64,000 nucleotides of DNA, from the NCBI GenBank assembly GCA_036823195.1, contig DAISGI010000001.1, positions 62,001-126,000 on the forward strand, given 5' to 3'. This document shows positions 51,755 through 60,229 of the stretch, piece after piece. The position numbers were made by a program, and so were the translations under genes. Source of the stretch: UBA4874 sp002399435 (GTDB lineage: Bacteria > Bacillota > Clostridia > Caldicoprobacterales > DTU083). Every line of letters begins with the position of its first letter. Position 1 is the first letter of the stretch. The notes under the pieces were generated by a model. The model ran no database searches. It was not told the origin of the DNA and was given only the letters and a program-made list of their open reading frames with translations.

Positions 51755-52077
51755 CCGTGATGCCTTTCGCCATGCCCTTACTGGTTTATGAAGAGCGCGG
51801 GGCATCAAAGCGTCTTGACAATTCAGAACATTTCAATTAAACTGGGGACAAATGAATATTTTTTATATAAAGTTGTCTTGTGTTTTACTTCTGCTGGGAT
51901 AAATTGCTTTTTTCCAAAGTTGGTATTCCAGCACAGATTATTTCCTGGTTAGCGAACTTGATCGTATTATATGGGGGGCAAAGATATCTATCCATGGAAA
52001 ATGAAATGAATCCAGATGTATAATAATACGAAATAAGTTTCATAAAATGAATAAAACATATATGAGGTGAACCGTCT
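51755..52077. other. 323-base intergenic region between sigK and the DegV gene
   Basis: No gene is supported here. It is AT-rich after about 51830. A promoter-like pair TTGACA (51815-51820) and TAAACT (51838-51843), 17 bases apart, is the clearest element; if used it would give a leader of about 235 bases. No strong hairpin was seen, only an imperfect GATGCC/GGCATC pairing near 51760-51806. Confidence 0.6.
51815..51843 (+). promoter_or_regulatory. Possible promoter upstream of the DegV gene
   Basis: A perfect -35 TTGACA is followed after 17 bases by TAAACT, which matches the -10 consensus at four of six positions. Confidence 0.4.
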
Positions 52078-52959
52078 ATGGCCGAACATGATTATACGAT
52101 TGCCACGGCGTCTACCGCCGATCTGCCGGCTCAATTCTTTGCGGAGCATGACGTTCCGTTCATAAGCTACAGCTACACGATAGACAACGAAGTCTTTTAC
52201 GACGATTGCATGGAAGAGTCCCGTGAACGCGTCTACAAACGCATGCGGAAAGGTGCAGAGCTTTCCACTTCCATGATCAACACCTATGAATATTATGAAT
52301 TTTTTAAAAAGCTCATGGAGCAGGGAAAGGATGTCCTGTATCTCGATATGACAAAACAACTTTCCCATTCCTATGTAAATGCTGCCGAGGCTGCCGCTCA
52401 GATAAGGGAAGAGTATCCCAATCAGCGCTTTTATGTGATGGACACCCTGTGTGTTTCCGGCGGGCTGGGGCTGCTGCTTACCTACATGGTCCGGCTCAGG
52501 GACGGGGGAAGTAGTTTTGATGAAGTGATAGATTGGGCTGAGAAGCATAAACGTAATATCATGCATTGGTTTACGGTGGATGATCTGCATTATCTCAAAC
52601 GCAGCGGGCGTGTCTCCAACTCGGAAGCAATGGTCGGTTCGTTGCTTCATGTAAAGCCGGTACTCTATGTGGATGACGACGGCAGGCTGACTTTATGCAG
52701 CAAGGTGCGGGGCCGTAAATCTGCTTTGCTTGCCATCCTCGATAAGATGAAGACAGACTTTACTGAGCCGGATGGGCAGGAAGTACATATTAACCATGCG
52801 GACTGTATCAGGGACGCGGAATTTGTCCGGGACAGGGTGCTGGAGGACTTTCCTTCCGTTTCCAGGGTGACCATCACGAATCTGGGCGTGGTGATCGGCG
52901 CACACTGCGGGCCGGGCCTGTTTACAATATTCTACCTTGGCAACAAGCGCTTTTCCTGA
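52078..52959 (+). CDS. DegV family fatty-acid-binding protein
   Basis: The 293-residue protein has the DegV fold: the N-terminal TASTADLPAQFF segment (usually DSTADLP), a ligand-binding threonine/serine region (ELSTSMINTYEYYEFF), LYLDMTKQLSHSYVNA, and the conserved VMDTLCVSGGLGLLL and VDDLHYLKRSGRVS. In related proteins (FakB) DegV proteins present fatty acids to the FakA kinase. A fakA gene is not in the window. AGGTGA is upstream of the ATG. The yqeG gene follows nine bases later. Confidence 0.92.
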   Translation: MAEHDYTIATASTADLPAQFFAEHDVPFISYSYTIDNEVFYDDCMEESRERVYKRMRKGAELSTSMINTYEYYEFFKKLMEQGKDVLYLDMTKQLSHSYVNAAEAAAQIREEYPNQRFYVMDTLCVSGGLGLLLTYMVRLRDGGSSFDEVIDWAEKHKRNIMHWFTVDDLHYLKRSGRVSNSEAMVGSLLHVKPVLYVDDDGRLTLCSKVRGRKSALLAILDKMKTDFTEPDGQEVHINHADCIRDAEFVRDRVLEDFPSVSRVTITNLGVVIGAHCGPGLFTIFYLGNKRFS

Positions 52960-52967
52960 ACTCTGTC

Positions 52968-53465
52968 TTGAAATTTTTATCATGGTTCCAGCCCGACCAG
53001 ACAGCTGGGTCCATTTATGATATTCCATTGGAAGATCTTTGGAATCGGGGATACCATAATATCATACTCGATATAGACAACACCATTACCCCATGGAACC
53101 AATATCATGTCAATCCGCGGCTGGACCACTGGCTGCGCAGGACGGAGAAAACAGGTTTCCGGATCTGCCTTCTGTCCAACAGCAAACAGCAAAAAGTACA
53201 GCAATTTGCCGCAGAATTGGGTGTAATCGCCGCACCGGGCAGGGGAAAGCCATGTGTCCGGGCTTTTCAGAGTGCTTTGTCCGCCCTTGAGAGCAGGTCC
53301 TGTGATACCCTGGTCATCGGGGATCAGATTCTCACCGATATCTTGGGAGGAAATTGGACAGGCCTTTACACCATACTGGTTGATCCAATGGATCCCAGGG
53401 AGTTTATCGGGACAAAGTTCAACAGATGGATAGAGAGACTTCTGGTTGGGAGGAAACCCACATGA
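52968..53465 (+). CDS. yqeG: YqeG family HAD-type phosphatase
   Basis: The 165-residue protein is a class III HAD phosphatase with motif I ILDIDNTITPW (about residues 33-43), motif II LLSNSK and motif IV VIGDQILTDILGGN. YqeG-like enzymes are annotated as phosphatidylglycerophosphate phosphatases in yeast and plants (Gep4); in Bacillota the substrate is unproven, though it normally sits in a yqeG-yqeH cluster, which is absent here. It starts with TTG at 52968 and its stop overlaps the start of pilB by four bases (ATGA). Confidence 0.9.
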   Translation: MKFLSWFQPDQTAGSIYDIPLEDLWNRGYHNIILDIDNTITPWNQYHVNPRLDHWLRRTEKTGFRICLLSNSKQQKVQQFAAELGVIAAPGRGKPCVRAFQSALSALESRSCDTLVIGDQILTDILGGNWTGLYTILVDPMDPREFIGTKFNRWIERLLVGRKPT

Positions 53466-55189
53466 AAGCCGAACAGGATTTCAAAATAAAGAAGGAAGGC
53501 CGAAAGGAAACCGGACTGGGTGATGTTTTGCTGGAATTGGGGATTTTATCTTCCGTGCAGCTGGAGGAAGAGCTGAGAAAGCAAAAAAGCACAGGAGAAA
53601 AGCTGGAAGAGCTTCTGATCAAAGACGGCTTGGTAAATGAAAAGCAGTTGATCCAGGTTTTGAAAGCGTATCGCAATTTGCCATATATCGATTTATCCGG
53701 TTTCCGGATCGATCCGGGGGTGCCAAGGCTGATCAGTGAGAGCCTGGCAAGAAGACATAGGTTGATACCCGTTTCCCGGGAAGGAAATGAGATGACCGTG
53801 GCAATGGCGGATCCCTTCAATCTGGATGCCATTGATGATGTCAGTATCGCTACAGGCCTGAACGTAAAGCCTGCCCTGGCCCTGCGAAGTTCCATCCGGA
53901 TAGCTGTGGATCAGTATTATGGCAACGAGAGTGCGGAAAGGGCAGTCAGTGACTTTGTAAGGGAAGCCGGGGCAGCGCCGGATCCGATGGAGCAGAATGC
54001 GGAAAGGGAGGCCCTGGCTGCGGATGCCGTAAATCATGCTCCGGCAGTACGACTTGTCAATTCCATTTTGGAGCGCGCCGTACGGGCAAGGGCAAGCGAC
54101 ATTCATATAGAGCCCTATGAAGGGAAAGTTCGCATCCGCTTCCGGATTGACGGCGATCTTCAGGAAGTCATGACGGTTTCCAGGGCCGTTCATTCGGCTA
54201 TTGTCACACGGATTAAGATATTGGGCAGGATGGATATTGCAGAGAAACGGCTCCCTCAGGATGGAAGAGTGGAGATGCAAGTGGACAACAAAGAAGTGGA
54301 TCTGCGAATTTCCATTCTCCCAACCATATACGGTGAGAAAATTGTGGTCCGTCTTCTGGATCGCAACTGTACGATTCGTGCCAAATCCCAGCTGGGCTTC
54401 AGTGAAGGGAATATAAAGTTGTTCAACAAACTGATTCAGAGTTCCAATGGGATCATCCTGGTCACAGGCCCTACCGGAAGCGGGAAGACGACTACATTGT
54501 ATGCTGCCTTGCAGGAATTGAACCGGACAAGCCGCAACATCATTACGGTGGAAGATCCCGTGGAATACCATCTGGATGGAATCAATCAGGTCCAGGTCAA
54601 TACCAAAGCCGGCCTGACATTTGCCAATGGTTTGCGTTCCATCCTGAGACAGGACCCGGACATTATCATGATCGGCGAGATCCGTGATGCGGAGACGGCG
54701 GAAATTGCCATCCGCGCTTCCATAACAGGGCATTTGGTATTGAGCACCATGCATACCAACGATTCTGCTTCCGCAGTAACGAGGCTGGTGGATATGGGGA
54801 TTGAACCCTATCTGGTTTCTTCCGCTGTCATCGGTGTCGTTGCGCAGAGACTGGTAAAGAAGATCTGTACAAACTGCAGGAAAGCGTATCAGCCGGTTCC
54901 CTCCGAGAGGAAACTGCTCCATCTGTCCCATGAGGATGTTCTCTATCGGGGTACGGGATGCAGCATGTGCGGCAATACCGGCTATCTGGGCAGGACCTCC
55001 ATTCATGAGGTTATGCTGATGACCCGTGAAATCCGTGAACTGATCACGGGCAGGGCGTCCATTGATCAGCTGCGAATGGCTGCTTCAAGACATGGGACTG
55101 TCCCATTGCGTGAGAATTGCGGGCAGCTGGTTCGGCAGGGCATCACGTCTCTTGATGAAATGCTGAGAATTACATATCGTTTGGAGTAG
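53462..55189 (+). CDS. pilB: Type IV pilus assembly ATPase PilB (GspE family)
   Basis: PilB powers pilus extension. The 575-residue protein has the N-terminal MshEN-like domain (LGDVLLELGILSSVQLEEEL), the second N domain, Walker A GPTGSGKT (336-343), Asp-box, Walker B IIMIGEIRDAETA, His box STMHTNDSASA, and a four-cysteine zinc element (CTNC and CSMC). The ATG at 53462 follows GGGAGG and overlaps the yqeG stop; the open frame from 53426 is ignored. pilT and pilC follow, and the operon is conserved for monoderm type IV pili. Confidence 0.96.
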   Translation: MKAEQDFKIKKEGRKETGLGDVLLELGILSSVQLEEELRKQKSTGEKLEELLIKDGLVNEKQLIQVLKAYRNLPYIDLSGFRIDPGVPRLISESLARRHRLIPVSREGNEMTVAMADPFNLDAIDDVSIATGLNVKPALALRSSIRIAVDQYYGNESAERAVSDFVREAGAAPDPMEQNAEREALAADAVNHAPAVRLVNSILERAVRARASDIHIEPYEGKVRIRFRIDGDLQEVMTVSRAVHSAIVTRIKILGRMDIAEKRLPQDGRVEMQVDNKEVDLRISILPTIYGEKIVVRLLDRNCTIRAKSQLGFSEGNIKLFNKLIQSSNGIILVTGPTGSGKTTTLYAALQELNRTSRNIITVEDPVEYHLDGINQVQVNTKAGLTFANGLRSILRQDPDIIMIGEIRDAETAEIAIRASITGHLVLSTMHTNDSASAVTRLVDMGIEPYLVSSAVIGVVAQRLVKKICTNCRKAYQPVPSERKLLHLSHEDVLYRGTGCSMCGNTGYLGRTSIHEVMLMTREIRELITGRASIDQLRMAASRHGTVPLRENCGQLVRQGITSLDEMLRITYRLE

Positions 55190-55200
55190 GGAGAGAGGAA

Positions 55201-56256
55201 ATGGAATTCTTTGACCTTCTGAAAGATACCGTGAATGCGAAAGCATCGGATCTCCACATTACAGTGGGTATCCCGCCTGTCATGAGAATCCATGGAGAGC
55301 TGCAGCGCTGCGGAGAGACTTCCATGAAGCCAGGTGACACCGATGCTTTTATCCGTCAGATTCTGAGCGAAACCCAGTTGGAAGAGCTGGAGGAAAACGG
55401 GGAACTGGATCTGCCTTTTTTCCTGCCGGGTGTCGCCCGATTTCGGATCAATGTCTATAAACAGCGCGGATGGCATGCATTGGCAATCCGTGTGATTCCC
55501 GCAAGAGTACCTGCCTTGGATGAGTTGGGCCTTCCGGAGATTTTGAAGGATTTGTGCAGGAGGGTAAGAGGACTGATTCTTGTCACCGGTCCCAGCGGAA
55601 GCGGAAAGTCAACCACATTGGCTGCCATGGTGGACCACATCAATCGAAACAGGAGCTGTCACATCATCACTTTGGAAGATCCCATCGAATATTTGCATGA
55701 GCATAACCGATGCATTGTCAACCAAAGGGAAATCGGCAGCGATTCCAAATCCTTTTCCAATGCCCTTCGGGCCGCGCTTCGGGAGGATCCGGATGTGATT
55801 CTGGTGGGAGAGATGCGGGATCCGGAGACCATGGGAATTGTTTTGACCGCAGCGGAAACCGGGCACCTGGTTTTATCCACTCTTCATACCATCCGTGCAG
55901 ATCAAACAGTGGATCGGATCATCGATTCCTTTCCCGTGAACCAACAGGCCCAGATCCGGATCCAGCTGGCTCAGGTGCTGGAAGGTATTATTGCACAGCA
56001 GCTTCTTCCTCTGGCCAGTGGGAAAGGAAGGGTGGCTGCAATGGAAATCCTGTTGGCGACAGGCGCAGTCCGCAATCTGATCCGGGAAGGAAAAAGCTAT
56101 CAGATACTGACCGCTATTCAGACCGGAACGAAGGTTGGTATGCAGACAATGGATGCCTCACTGAGGGGATTGGTCCGGGAGGGATGCATCACTTCCGCAA
56201 CAGCCAGGGAGCATGCAATGGACCCGGATATACCGGAGCACTATCTTCCGGGCTAA
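55201..56256 (+). CDS. pilT: Type IV pilus retraction ATPase PilT
   Basis: PilT depolymerises pili, giving twitching motility and pulling in DNA. The 351-residue protein has Walker A GPSGSGKS (130-137), Walker B VILVGEMRDPETM, the His box STLHTIRADQTVDRI and the C-terminal IREGKSYQI/GTKVGMQTMDASL segments. It lies 11 bases after pilB, with GGAGAGAGG before the ATG. A retraction motor means the pili are dynamic, which an assembly-only (secretion) system would lack. Confidence 0.96.
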   Translation: MEFFDLLKDTVNAKASDLHITVGIPPVMRIHGELQRCGETSMKPGDTDAFIRQILSETQLEELEENGELDLPFFLPGVARFRINVYKQRGWHALAIRVIPARVPALDELGLPEILKDLCRRVRGLILVTGPSGSGKSTTLAAMVDHINRNRSCHIITLEDPIEYLHEHNRCIVNQREIGSDSKSFSNALRAALREDPDVILVGEMRDPETMGIVLTAAETGHLVLSTLHTIRADQTVDRIIDSFPVNQQAQIRIQLAQVLEGIIAQQLLPLASGKGRVAAMEILLATGAVRNLIREGKSYQILTAIQTGTKVGMQTMDASLRGLVREGCITSATAREHAMDPDIPEHYLPG

Positions 56257-56332
56257 GGATCTGCCCAAAGTGGGAATCCAGGCTATTTTAGATGTCTGAT
56301 ACGGACAGAAGTAAGTCACAGGGGGAAGACAG

Positions 56333-57451
56333 ATGCCTTTATACAATAAATATCAACCCTTTGCGGTAAACAGGGTGACGGAAGGCACGGGCCTGAGAAA
56401 AATGCCTGGATCCCGCAAAGTGAGGGCAAGGGATATCGCCATTTTTGCAAGACAGTTTTATACCATGTTGAATGCAGGGATTCCAATCATAACATGTCTT
56501 GGCATCCTTAGGAAGCAAACGAAGAACAATTTATTGAAAGAAGCCCTGATTCAGGTTTATGAATCCGTTCAGGAAGGTTATTCGCTTTCTGAGAGCCTGA
56601 AGGATCATAAAAACGTATTTCCGGAGTTGTTTATCTATATGGTGGAAGCCGGAGAAGTCAGCGGTACCTTGGATGCCATCATGGAACGCATGGCGGTGCA
56701 TTATGAAAAGGAATCGAAAACGCAACGCAAAATAACGGAGGCAATGGCTTACCCGGTTTTATTGATGATTGTCTCGGTTGTGGTGGTTGTCTTTATGCTG
56801 GTCGCCATCCTCCCCACCTTTTTATCCATGTTTGAAGGCAGCGGCATACCACTGCCCACACCGACCCGCTTTTTACTTCACATAAGCAATGCGCTGCGGC
56901 ATCACGCTCCTGCCCTGCTTCTCATCGGCACCGCTTTGGGTTATATGGTCCGCCGTTCTGTCCGAACGGACAGCGGCAGAAAATCATTGGATCAACTGAA
57001 ACTGAAGCTGCCTGTTGTAAAAGATCTTGTGATGAAGAGTTCCATTTCCCGGTTCACCCGGACGCTTTCCATCCTTTTGGCCAGTGGAATTCCACTGCTT
57101 TCTGCAATGAGAATTGTGGCAAAGGTAGTTGGGAATCGTGTGATGGCAGATGCGATTCTGTCGGTCCGCGAGGATCTCCGCAAAGGTTTCGATTTGTCCG
57201 GATCCATCCAAAGGCAGGGGATTTTTCCTTCCATGGTTGGTTCCATGGTTCAGGTGGGAGAGGCATCCGGAACATTGGATGATGTTCTTTCCCGGACAGC
57301 GGATTTTTATGAGGAAGAGACGGACACAGCCATTCAGAAGATGACAACCATGCTGGAGCCGGTCATGCTGATTCTGATGGCGGTTGTGATCGGTTTTATC
57401 GTGATTGCCATGTATCTTCCCATGATTGATATGATGCAAACCATACAATAA
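56333..57451 (+). CDS. pilC: Inner-membrane pilus platform protein PilC (GspF family)
   Basis: PilC anchors the assembly ATPases and adds pilins to the fibre. The 372-residue protein has two GspF domains (about 35-160 and 235-360), each with the FARQFYTMLNAGIPI/FTRTLSILLASGIPL motif, and three membrane helices (LMIVSVVVVVFMLVAILPTF and IMILMAVVIGFIVIAMYLPM-like). CAGGGGGAAG precedes the ATG. Together with PilB, PilT and the prepilin peptidase it forms a complete platform. Confidence 0.95.
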   Translation: MPLYNKYQPFAVNRVTEGTGLRKMPGSRKVRARDIAIFARQFYTMLNAGIPIITCLGILRKQTKNNLLKEALIQVYESVQEGYSLSESLKDHKNVFPELFIYMVEAGEVSGTLDAIMERMAVHYEKESKTQRKITEAMAYPVLLMIVSVVVVVFMLVAILPTFLSMFEGSGIPLPTPTRFLLHISNALRHHAPALLLIGTALGYMVRRSVRTDSGRKSLDQLKLKLPVVKDLVMKSSISRFTRTLSILLASGIPLLSAMRIVAKVVGNRVMADAILSVREDLRKGFDLSGSIQRQGIFPSMVGSMVQVGEASGTLDDVLSRTADFYEEETDTAIQKMTTMLEPVMLILMAVVIGFIVIAMYLPMIDMMQTIQ

Positions 57452-57513
57452 TCTACGATGATGCCCTATGGTTGGAAAAGAGGTGGGGATCCCAAAATGG
57501 TTGGGAGATGGAA

Positions 57514-58299
57514 ATGGAAACCTGGTTCCTTGTAACTGTTTTTATAACCGGCTTGTTGATGGGAAGTTTTTTCAATGTATGTATCTACAGGATTCCCAAA
57601 AAAGAATCCATTGTTTCTCCTGCTTCCCATTGTACAACCTGCAACGCAAAGCTGAATGGACCGGATCTGATTCCCGTTCTCAGCTATCTCTGCCTGCGAG
57701 GCAGGTGCAGGTACTGCCATGCAAAAATATCCGTTCGGTATCCGCTGGTTGAACTGCTGACCGGATCGGTTTATCTGGCATTGGCAGTCCGGTTTGGCAT
57801 GGGAAAGACTTTTGTCACGTATGCGGTTCTTTGTTCCTTTCTGATCATTGCCGCTGCCATTGATATGGAGTATCAGATCATACCGGATGGGCTGATCCTT
57901 ACCGGAGGACTTTTCGGCATCCTGCTGAGCCTGACCGGTTGGACTGTTTCCTGGCAAAACTCGCTGTCGGGCATGTTGCTTGGCGGAGGCGTCCCTTTGC
58001 TGATCCGTTTCCTGTTTTGGATGATTCGGCACAAGGAGGGAATGGGCGGAGGGGATGGGAAGCTTATGGGGTTGGTCGGCCTGTTTCTTGGGTGGAAGCA
58101 GACTGCCCTGTCCATCCTTTTGTCCATCTATGCCGGAGGCCTTTTTGGTGGCATTCTTTTGCTGCTGCACCGAAAAAAATGCGACGATGCCATTCCTTTC
58201 GCACCTTTTATTGCCATAGGAACTTTCCTTTCCATTCTTTATCGCAGGGATCTGATCCGGTGGTATTTCCAAATCTTTTTTGGACGATATCCCGGATGA
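57514..58299 (+). CDS. pilD: Prepilin peptidase PilD
   Basis: PilD cleaves and N-methylates prepilins. The 261-residue polytopic protein has the N-terminal domain with a four-cysteine set (C40, C43, C65, C68) for the methylase part and the aspartyl protease pair Asp117 in AAIDMEYQIIPD and Asp181 in GGGDGKLM. I chose the ATG at 57514, 6 bases after GGGAG; the frame runs upstream to a TTG at 57472. Its substrates are probably the pseudopilins that follow and the separate pilin at 29299. Confidence 0.94.
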   Translation: METWFLVTVFITGLLMGSFFNVCIYRIPKKESIVSPASHCTTCNAKLNGPDLIPVLSYLCLRGRCRYCHAKISVRYPLVELLTGSVYLALAVRFGMGKTFVTYAVLCSFLIIAAAIDMEYQIIPDGLILTGGLFGILLSLTGWTVSWQNSLSGMLLGGGVPLLIRFLFWMIRHKEGMGGGDGKLMGLVGLFLGWKQTALSILLSIYAGGLFGGILLLLHRKKCDDAIPFAPFIAIGTFLSILYRRDLIRWYFQIFFGRYPG

Positions 58300-58304
58300 A
58301 GATA

Positions 58305-58333
58305 TTGAATTATGTAGAAATATATACTATGAT
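58305..58333 (+). promoter_or_regulatory. Possible promoter for the pseudopilin-pilMNO genes
   Basis: TTGAAT at 58305-58310 and TATGAT at 58328-58333 are 17 bases apart in the 113-base gap after pilD, so the downstream genes may be partly independent of the pilB operon. Confidence 0.6.
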
Positions 58334-58412
58334 ATACTTGATTATCAAAAGTTAGAGGAATATGGCTTATCCCGTGGGAAACTTTTTGGCGTGGTGGGAA
58401 AGGAATGATTGG

Positions 58413-58907
58413 ATGCGGGAAGGCGCCCATTTATCCGGAAAGAGCAGCGGTTTTACACTGATAGAGGTCCTGCTTGTTATCTTGATGCTGGGTATTCTGG
58501 CTTCACTGGCTATTCCGGATCTGCTGCAGTTCAGTGACCGTTGGGTATTGCGCAGCACGGCCCGTCAGATTGCCAATGATATAAGGCGGGTGCAGAGGAT
58601 ATCCGTTCAGGAGTGCGATCCCTGTCACTTTGAGCTGCACACCGGAGAGTTTTATTACCTTATCCGAAGAGGGAATCTGTTATTGGATCCCATAAAAAAA
58701 GTATCTCTGGATCCCAGGATATCAGAAATTTCCTCCACCCTCTATCGGCCATATCATGGAGGGGAATGGAAAGACTATCGGATTTTGAAATTTTCCCCTT
58801 TGGGGAGTCCCAATCAGGCCGGATCCATCCTCCTGAAAACGAAACACGGGAATCCTATCCGGATAACCGTTCAGGTAGCCACCGGCAGGGTACGGATATA
58901 TGAATGA
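58413..58907 (+). CDS. Pseudopilin, GspH/FimT type
   Basis: The 164-residue protein has a prepilin signal: leader MREGAHLSGKSSG, cleavage before FTLIEVLLVILMLGILASLAIP, with Glu5. The globular domain resembles the GspH/FimT group (ARQIANDIRRVQRISVQE). I prefer the ATG at 58413, 8 bases after GAAAGGA; an ATG at 58362 would give a 30-residue leader, unusual for this class. It is the first of three pseudopilins and overlaps the next by eight bases. Confidence 0.88.
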   Translation: MREGAHLSGKSSGFTLIEVLLVILMLGILASLAIPDLLQFSDRWVLRSTARQIANDIRRVQRISVQECDPCHFELHTGEFYYLIRRGNLLLDPIKKVSLDPRISEISSTLYRPYHGGEWKDYRILKFSPLGSPNQAGSILLKTKHGNPIRITVQVATGRVRIYE

Positions 58908-59745
58908 AAAGGGCAATCCGTTAGCGGGACATAAGGCGTATAGTTTGATAGAAGTGATGATTGCGATGATGATCGTCGCAATTCTGGTTCCGCCTTTTTT
59001 TGGCATGGCAAGGTACTTTACCAAAATAAATCAAAAAAGCAGGACAGTTTTACTGGCAGATGCGGCTGCAGACAACCAATACGAAGAATTAAAGAGCCTG
59101 TCTGTTCCGGAGCTGGCTCCGCTGGCAGAAAAGGGACGGAAAAGGGATGGAGATTTTATCCTTGAAACAGAGGTAAAACGTTATTTTCCGGAACCCGACA
59201 CGGAGGAAGGAAGTAGGAATCATCTGGATTTGATTCTGAAGGATAACGGGAAAAGCGGATTCCTGTCCTATTTTGTCGCCGATGATCTGCAAAGTCTGAC
59301 CTCCCTTTCCGGCAGTGGCTCTCTTCAGGTGGACCTGAAACAGGAGATGAGTGGGATGTCCATGCGAATGGCGGACGCAGGCGGAAAATCCGTGTTCCAT
59401 CATCTGAATCCATCCACAGGGATTCATGAGCTTAATATTTATGCACAGCAAATGCATATGGACCAATCCATTTCTGTCTGCGTGGAAGGCTATACGGATC
59501 CGTGGAATATCAATGTCTTTGAATCTCCGTTTCGTTACGGAAGAGTGCTGGTCCACTGTAGCGGACAGACTTTTTCAACAGATCAGCAGGCATGCAGATT
59601 GGGAACGGATCCGGTCCGCTTCTTTTCCTATAAAGCCGAAGAGTCGGCAAGTGCCCTGGTTTCTGTGCAGGTTAAGGTGTTTGCAAAGCCAGGGGACAAA
59701 AAACCTGTTTCTGTCCGTCAGGGTATCATTCGGGCAGTTTATTAG
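58900..59745 (+). CDS. Pseudopilin with atypical Ala(-1) processing site
   Basis: The 281-residue protein has an N-terminal YSLIEVMIAMMIVAILVPPFFG helix with Glu5 of the mature form, preceded by GHKA, so alanine rather than glycine stands at the -1 position. The rest (about 230 residues) has no recognised domain but includes a beta-rich stretch and two cysteines (SVCVEG, VHCSGQ). A minor pilin of the PilV type is a fair guess from position. It overlaps the previous gene by eight bases and the next gene starts 10 bases later. Confidence 0.8.
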   Translation: MNEKGNPLAGHKAYSLIEVMIAMMIVAILVPPFFGMARYFTKINQKSRTVLLADAAADNQYEELKSLSVPELAPLAEKGRKRDGDFILETEVKRYFPEPDTEEGSRNHLDLILKDNGKSGFLSYFVADDLQSLTSLSGSGSLQVDLKQEMSGMSMRMADAGGKSVFHHLNPSTGIHELNIYAQQMHMDQSISVCVEGYTDPWNINVFESPFRYGRVLVHCSGQTFSTDQQACRLGTDPVRFFSYKAEESASALVSVQVKVFAKPGDKKPVSVRQGIIRAVY

Positions 59746-59755
59746 GAGGAGTGCA

Positions 59756-60226
59756 TTGAACAAGCAAAGTGGACTGACCCTTCTCGAATGCATTCTGTCG
59801 CTGAGCATTTTTTCCGTTGTACTATCTGTCGTCATGATATTTTCCATGACGGCATATCGCATGGTTCAATCCATTGAAGAGCAGGTGGAAACAGAGGAAA
59901 ATGTCCGGGCAGCAGTGGATCGTATATCAGAAACAATACGCTATACGGACCGGGCCAGGGAAAAAGTGGAGGTTTCCGGAAAAGAGCTGAATATCTATAT
60001 CGATGACGTTTCAAACCCATCGCATGGGAAGCATGCCTATACTTTATTGAAGAATGGAACCCTGAAAGAAAGTTTTGGCGGTGGAATAAATGATCTTGCG
60101 CACAATATATCCGTTTTTGAACCCAGTCTGGAGAAGGATCTGCTGACAGTAAAAATAGGCAGGGAAGGAATACATGGCCAGCCTGCGTTTACGTTGAAGA
60201 AAGTATTCTATCTTGGAGATGAGTAA
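59756..60226 (+). CDS. Pseudopilin, PilW/ComGF-like
   Basis: The 156-residue protein begins with TTG at 59756, 4-6 bases after AGGAGGAG. It has the prepilin signature MNKQSG then LTLLECILSLSIFSVVLSVVM with Glu5, and a short beta-rich domain. Its length and position after a PilV-like gene suggest PilW. Its stop codon (TAA) is only three bases before the next start codon, in the same frame. Confidence 0.82.
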   Translation: MNKQSGLTLLECILSLSIFSVVLSVVMIFSMTAYRMVQSIEEQVETEENVRAAVDRISETIRYTDRAREKVEVSGKELNIYIDDVSNPSHGKHAYTLLKNGTLKESFGGGINDLAHNISVFEPSLEKDLLTVKIGREGIHGQPAFTLKKVFYLGDE

Positions 60227-60229
60227 TGG

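Noticed and set aside
53693..55006. 437-codon minus-strand frame opposite pilB
   Set aside because: It is a shadow of a gene with complete ATPase motifs.
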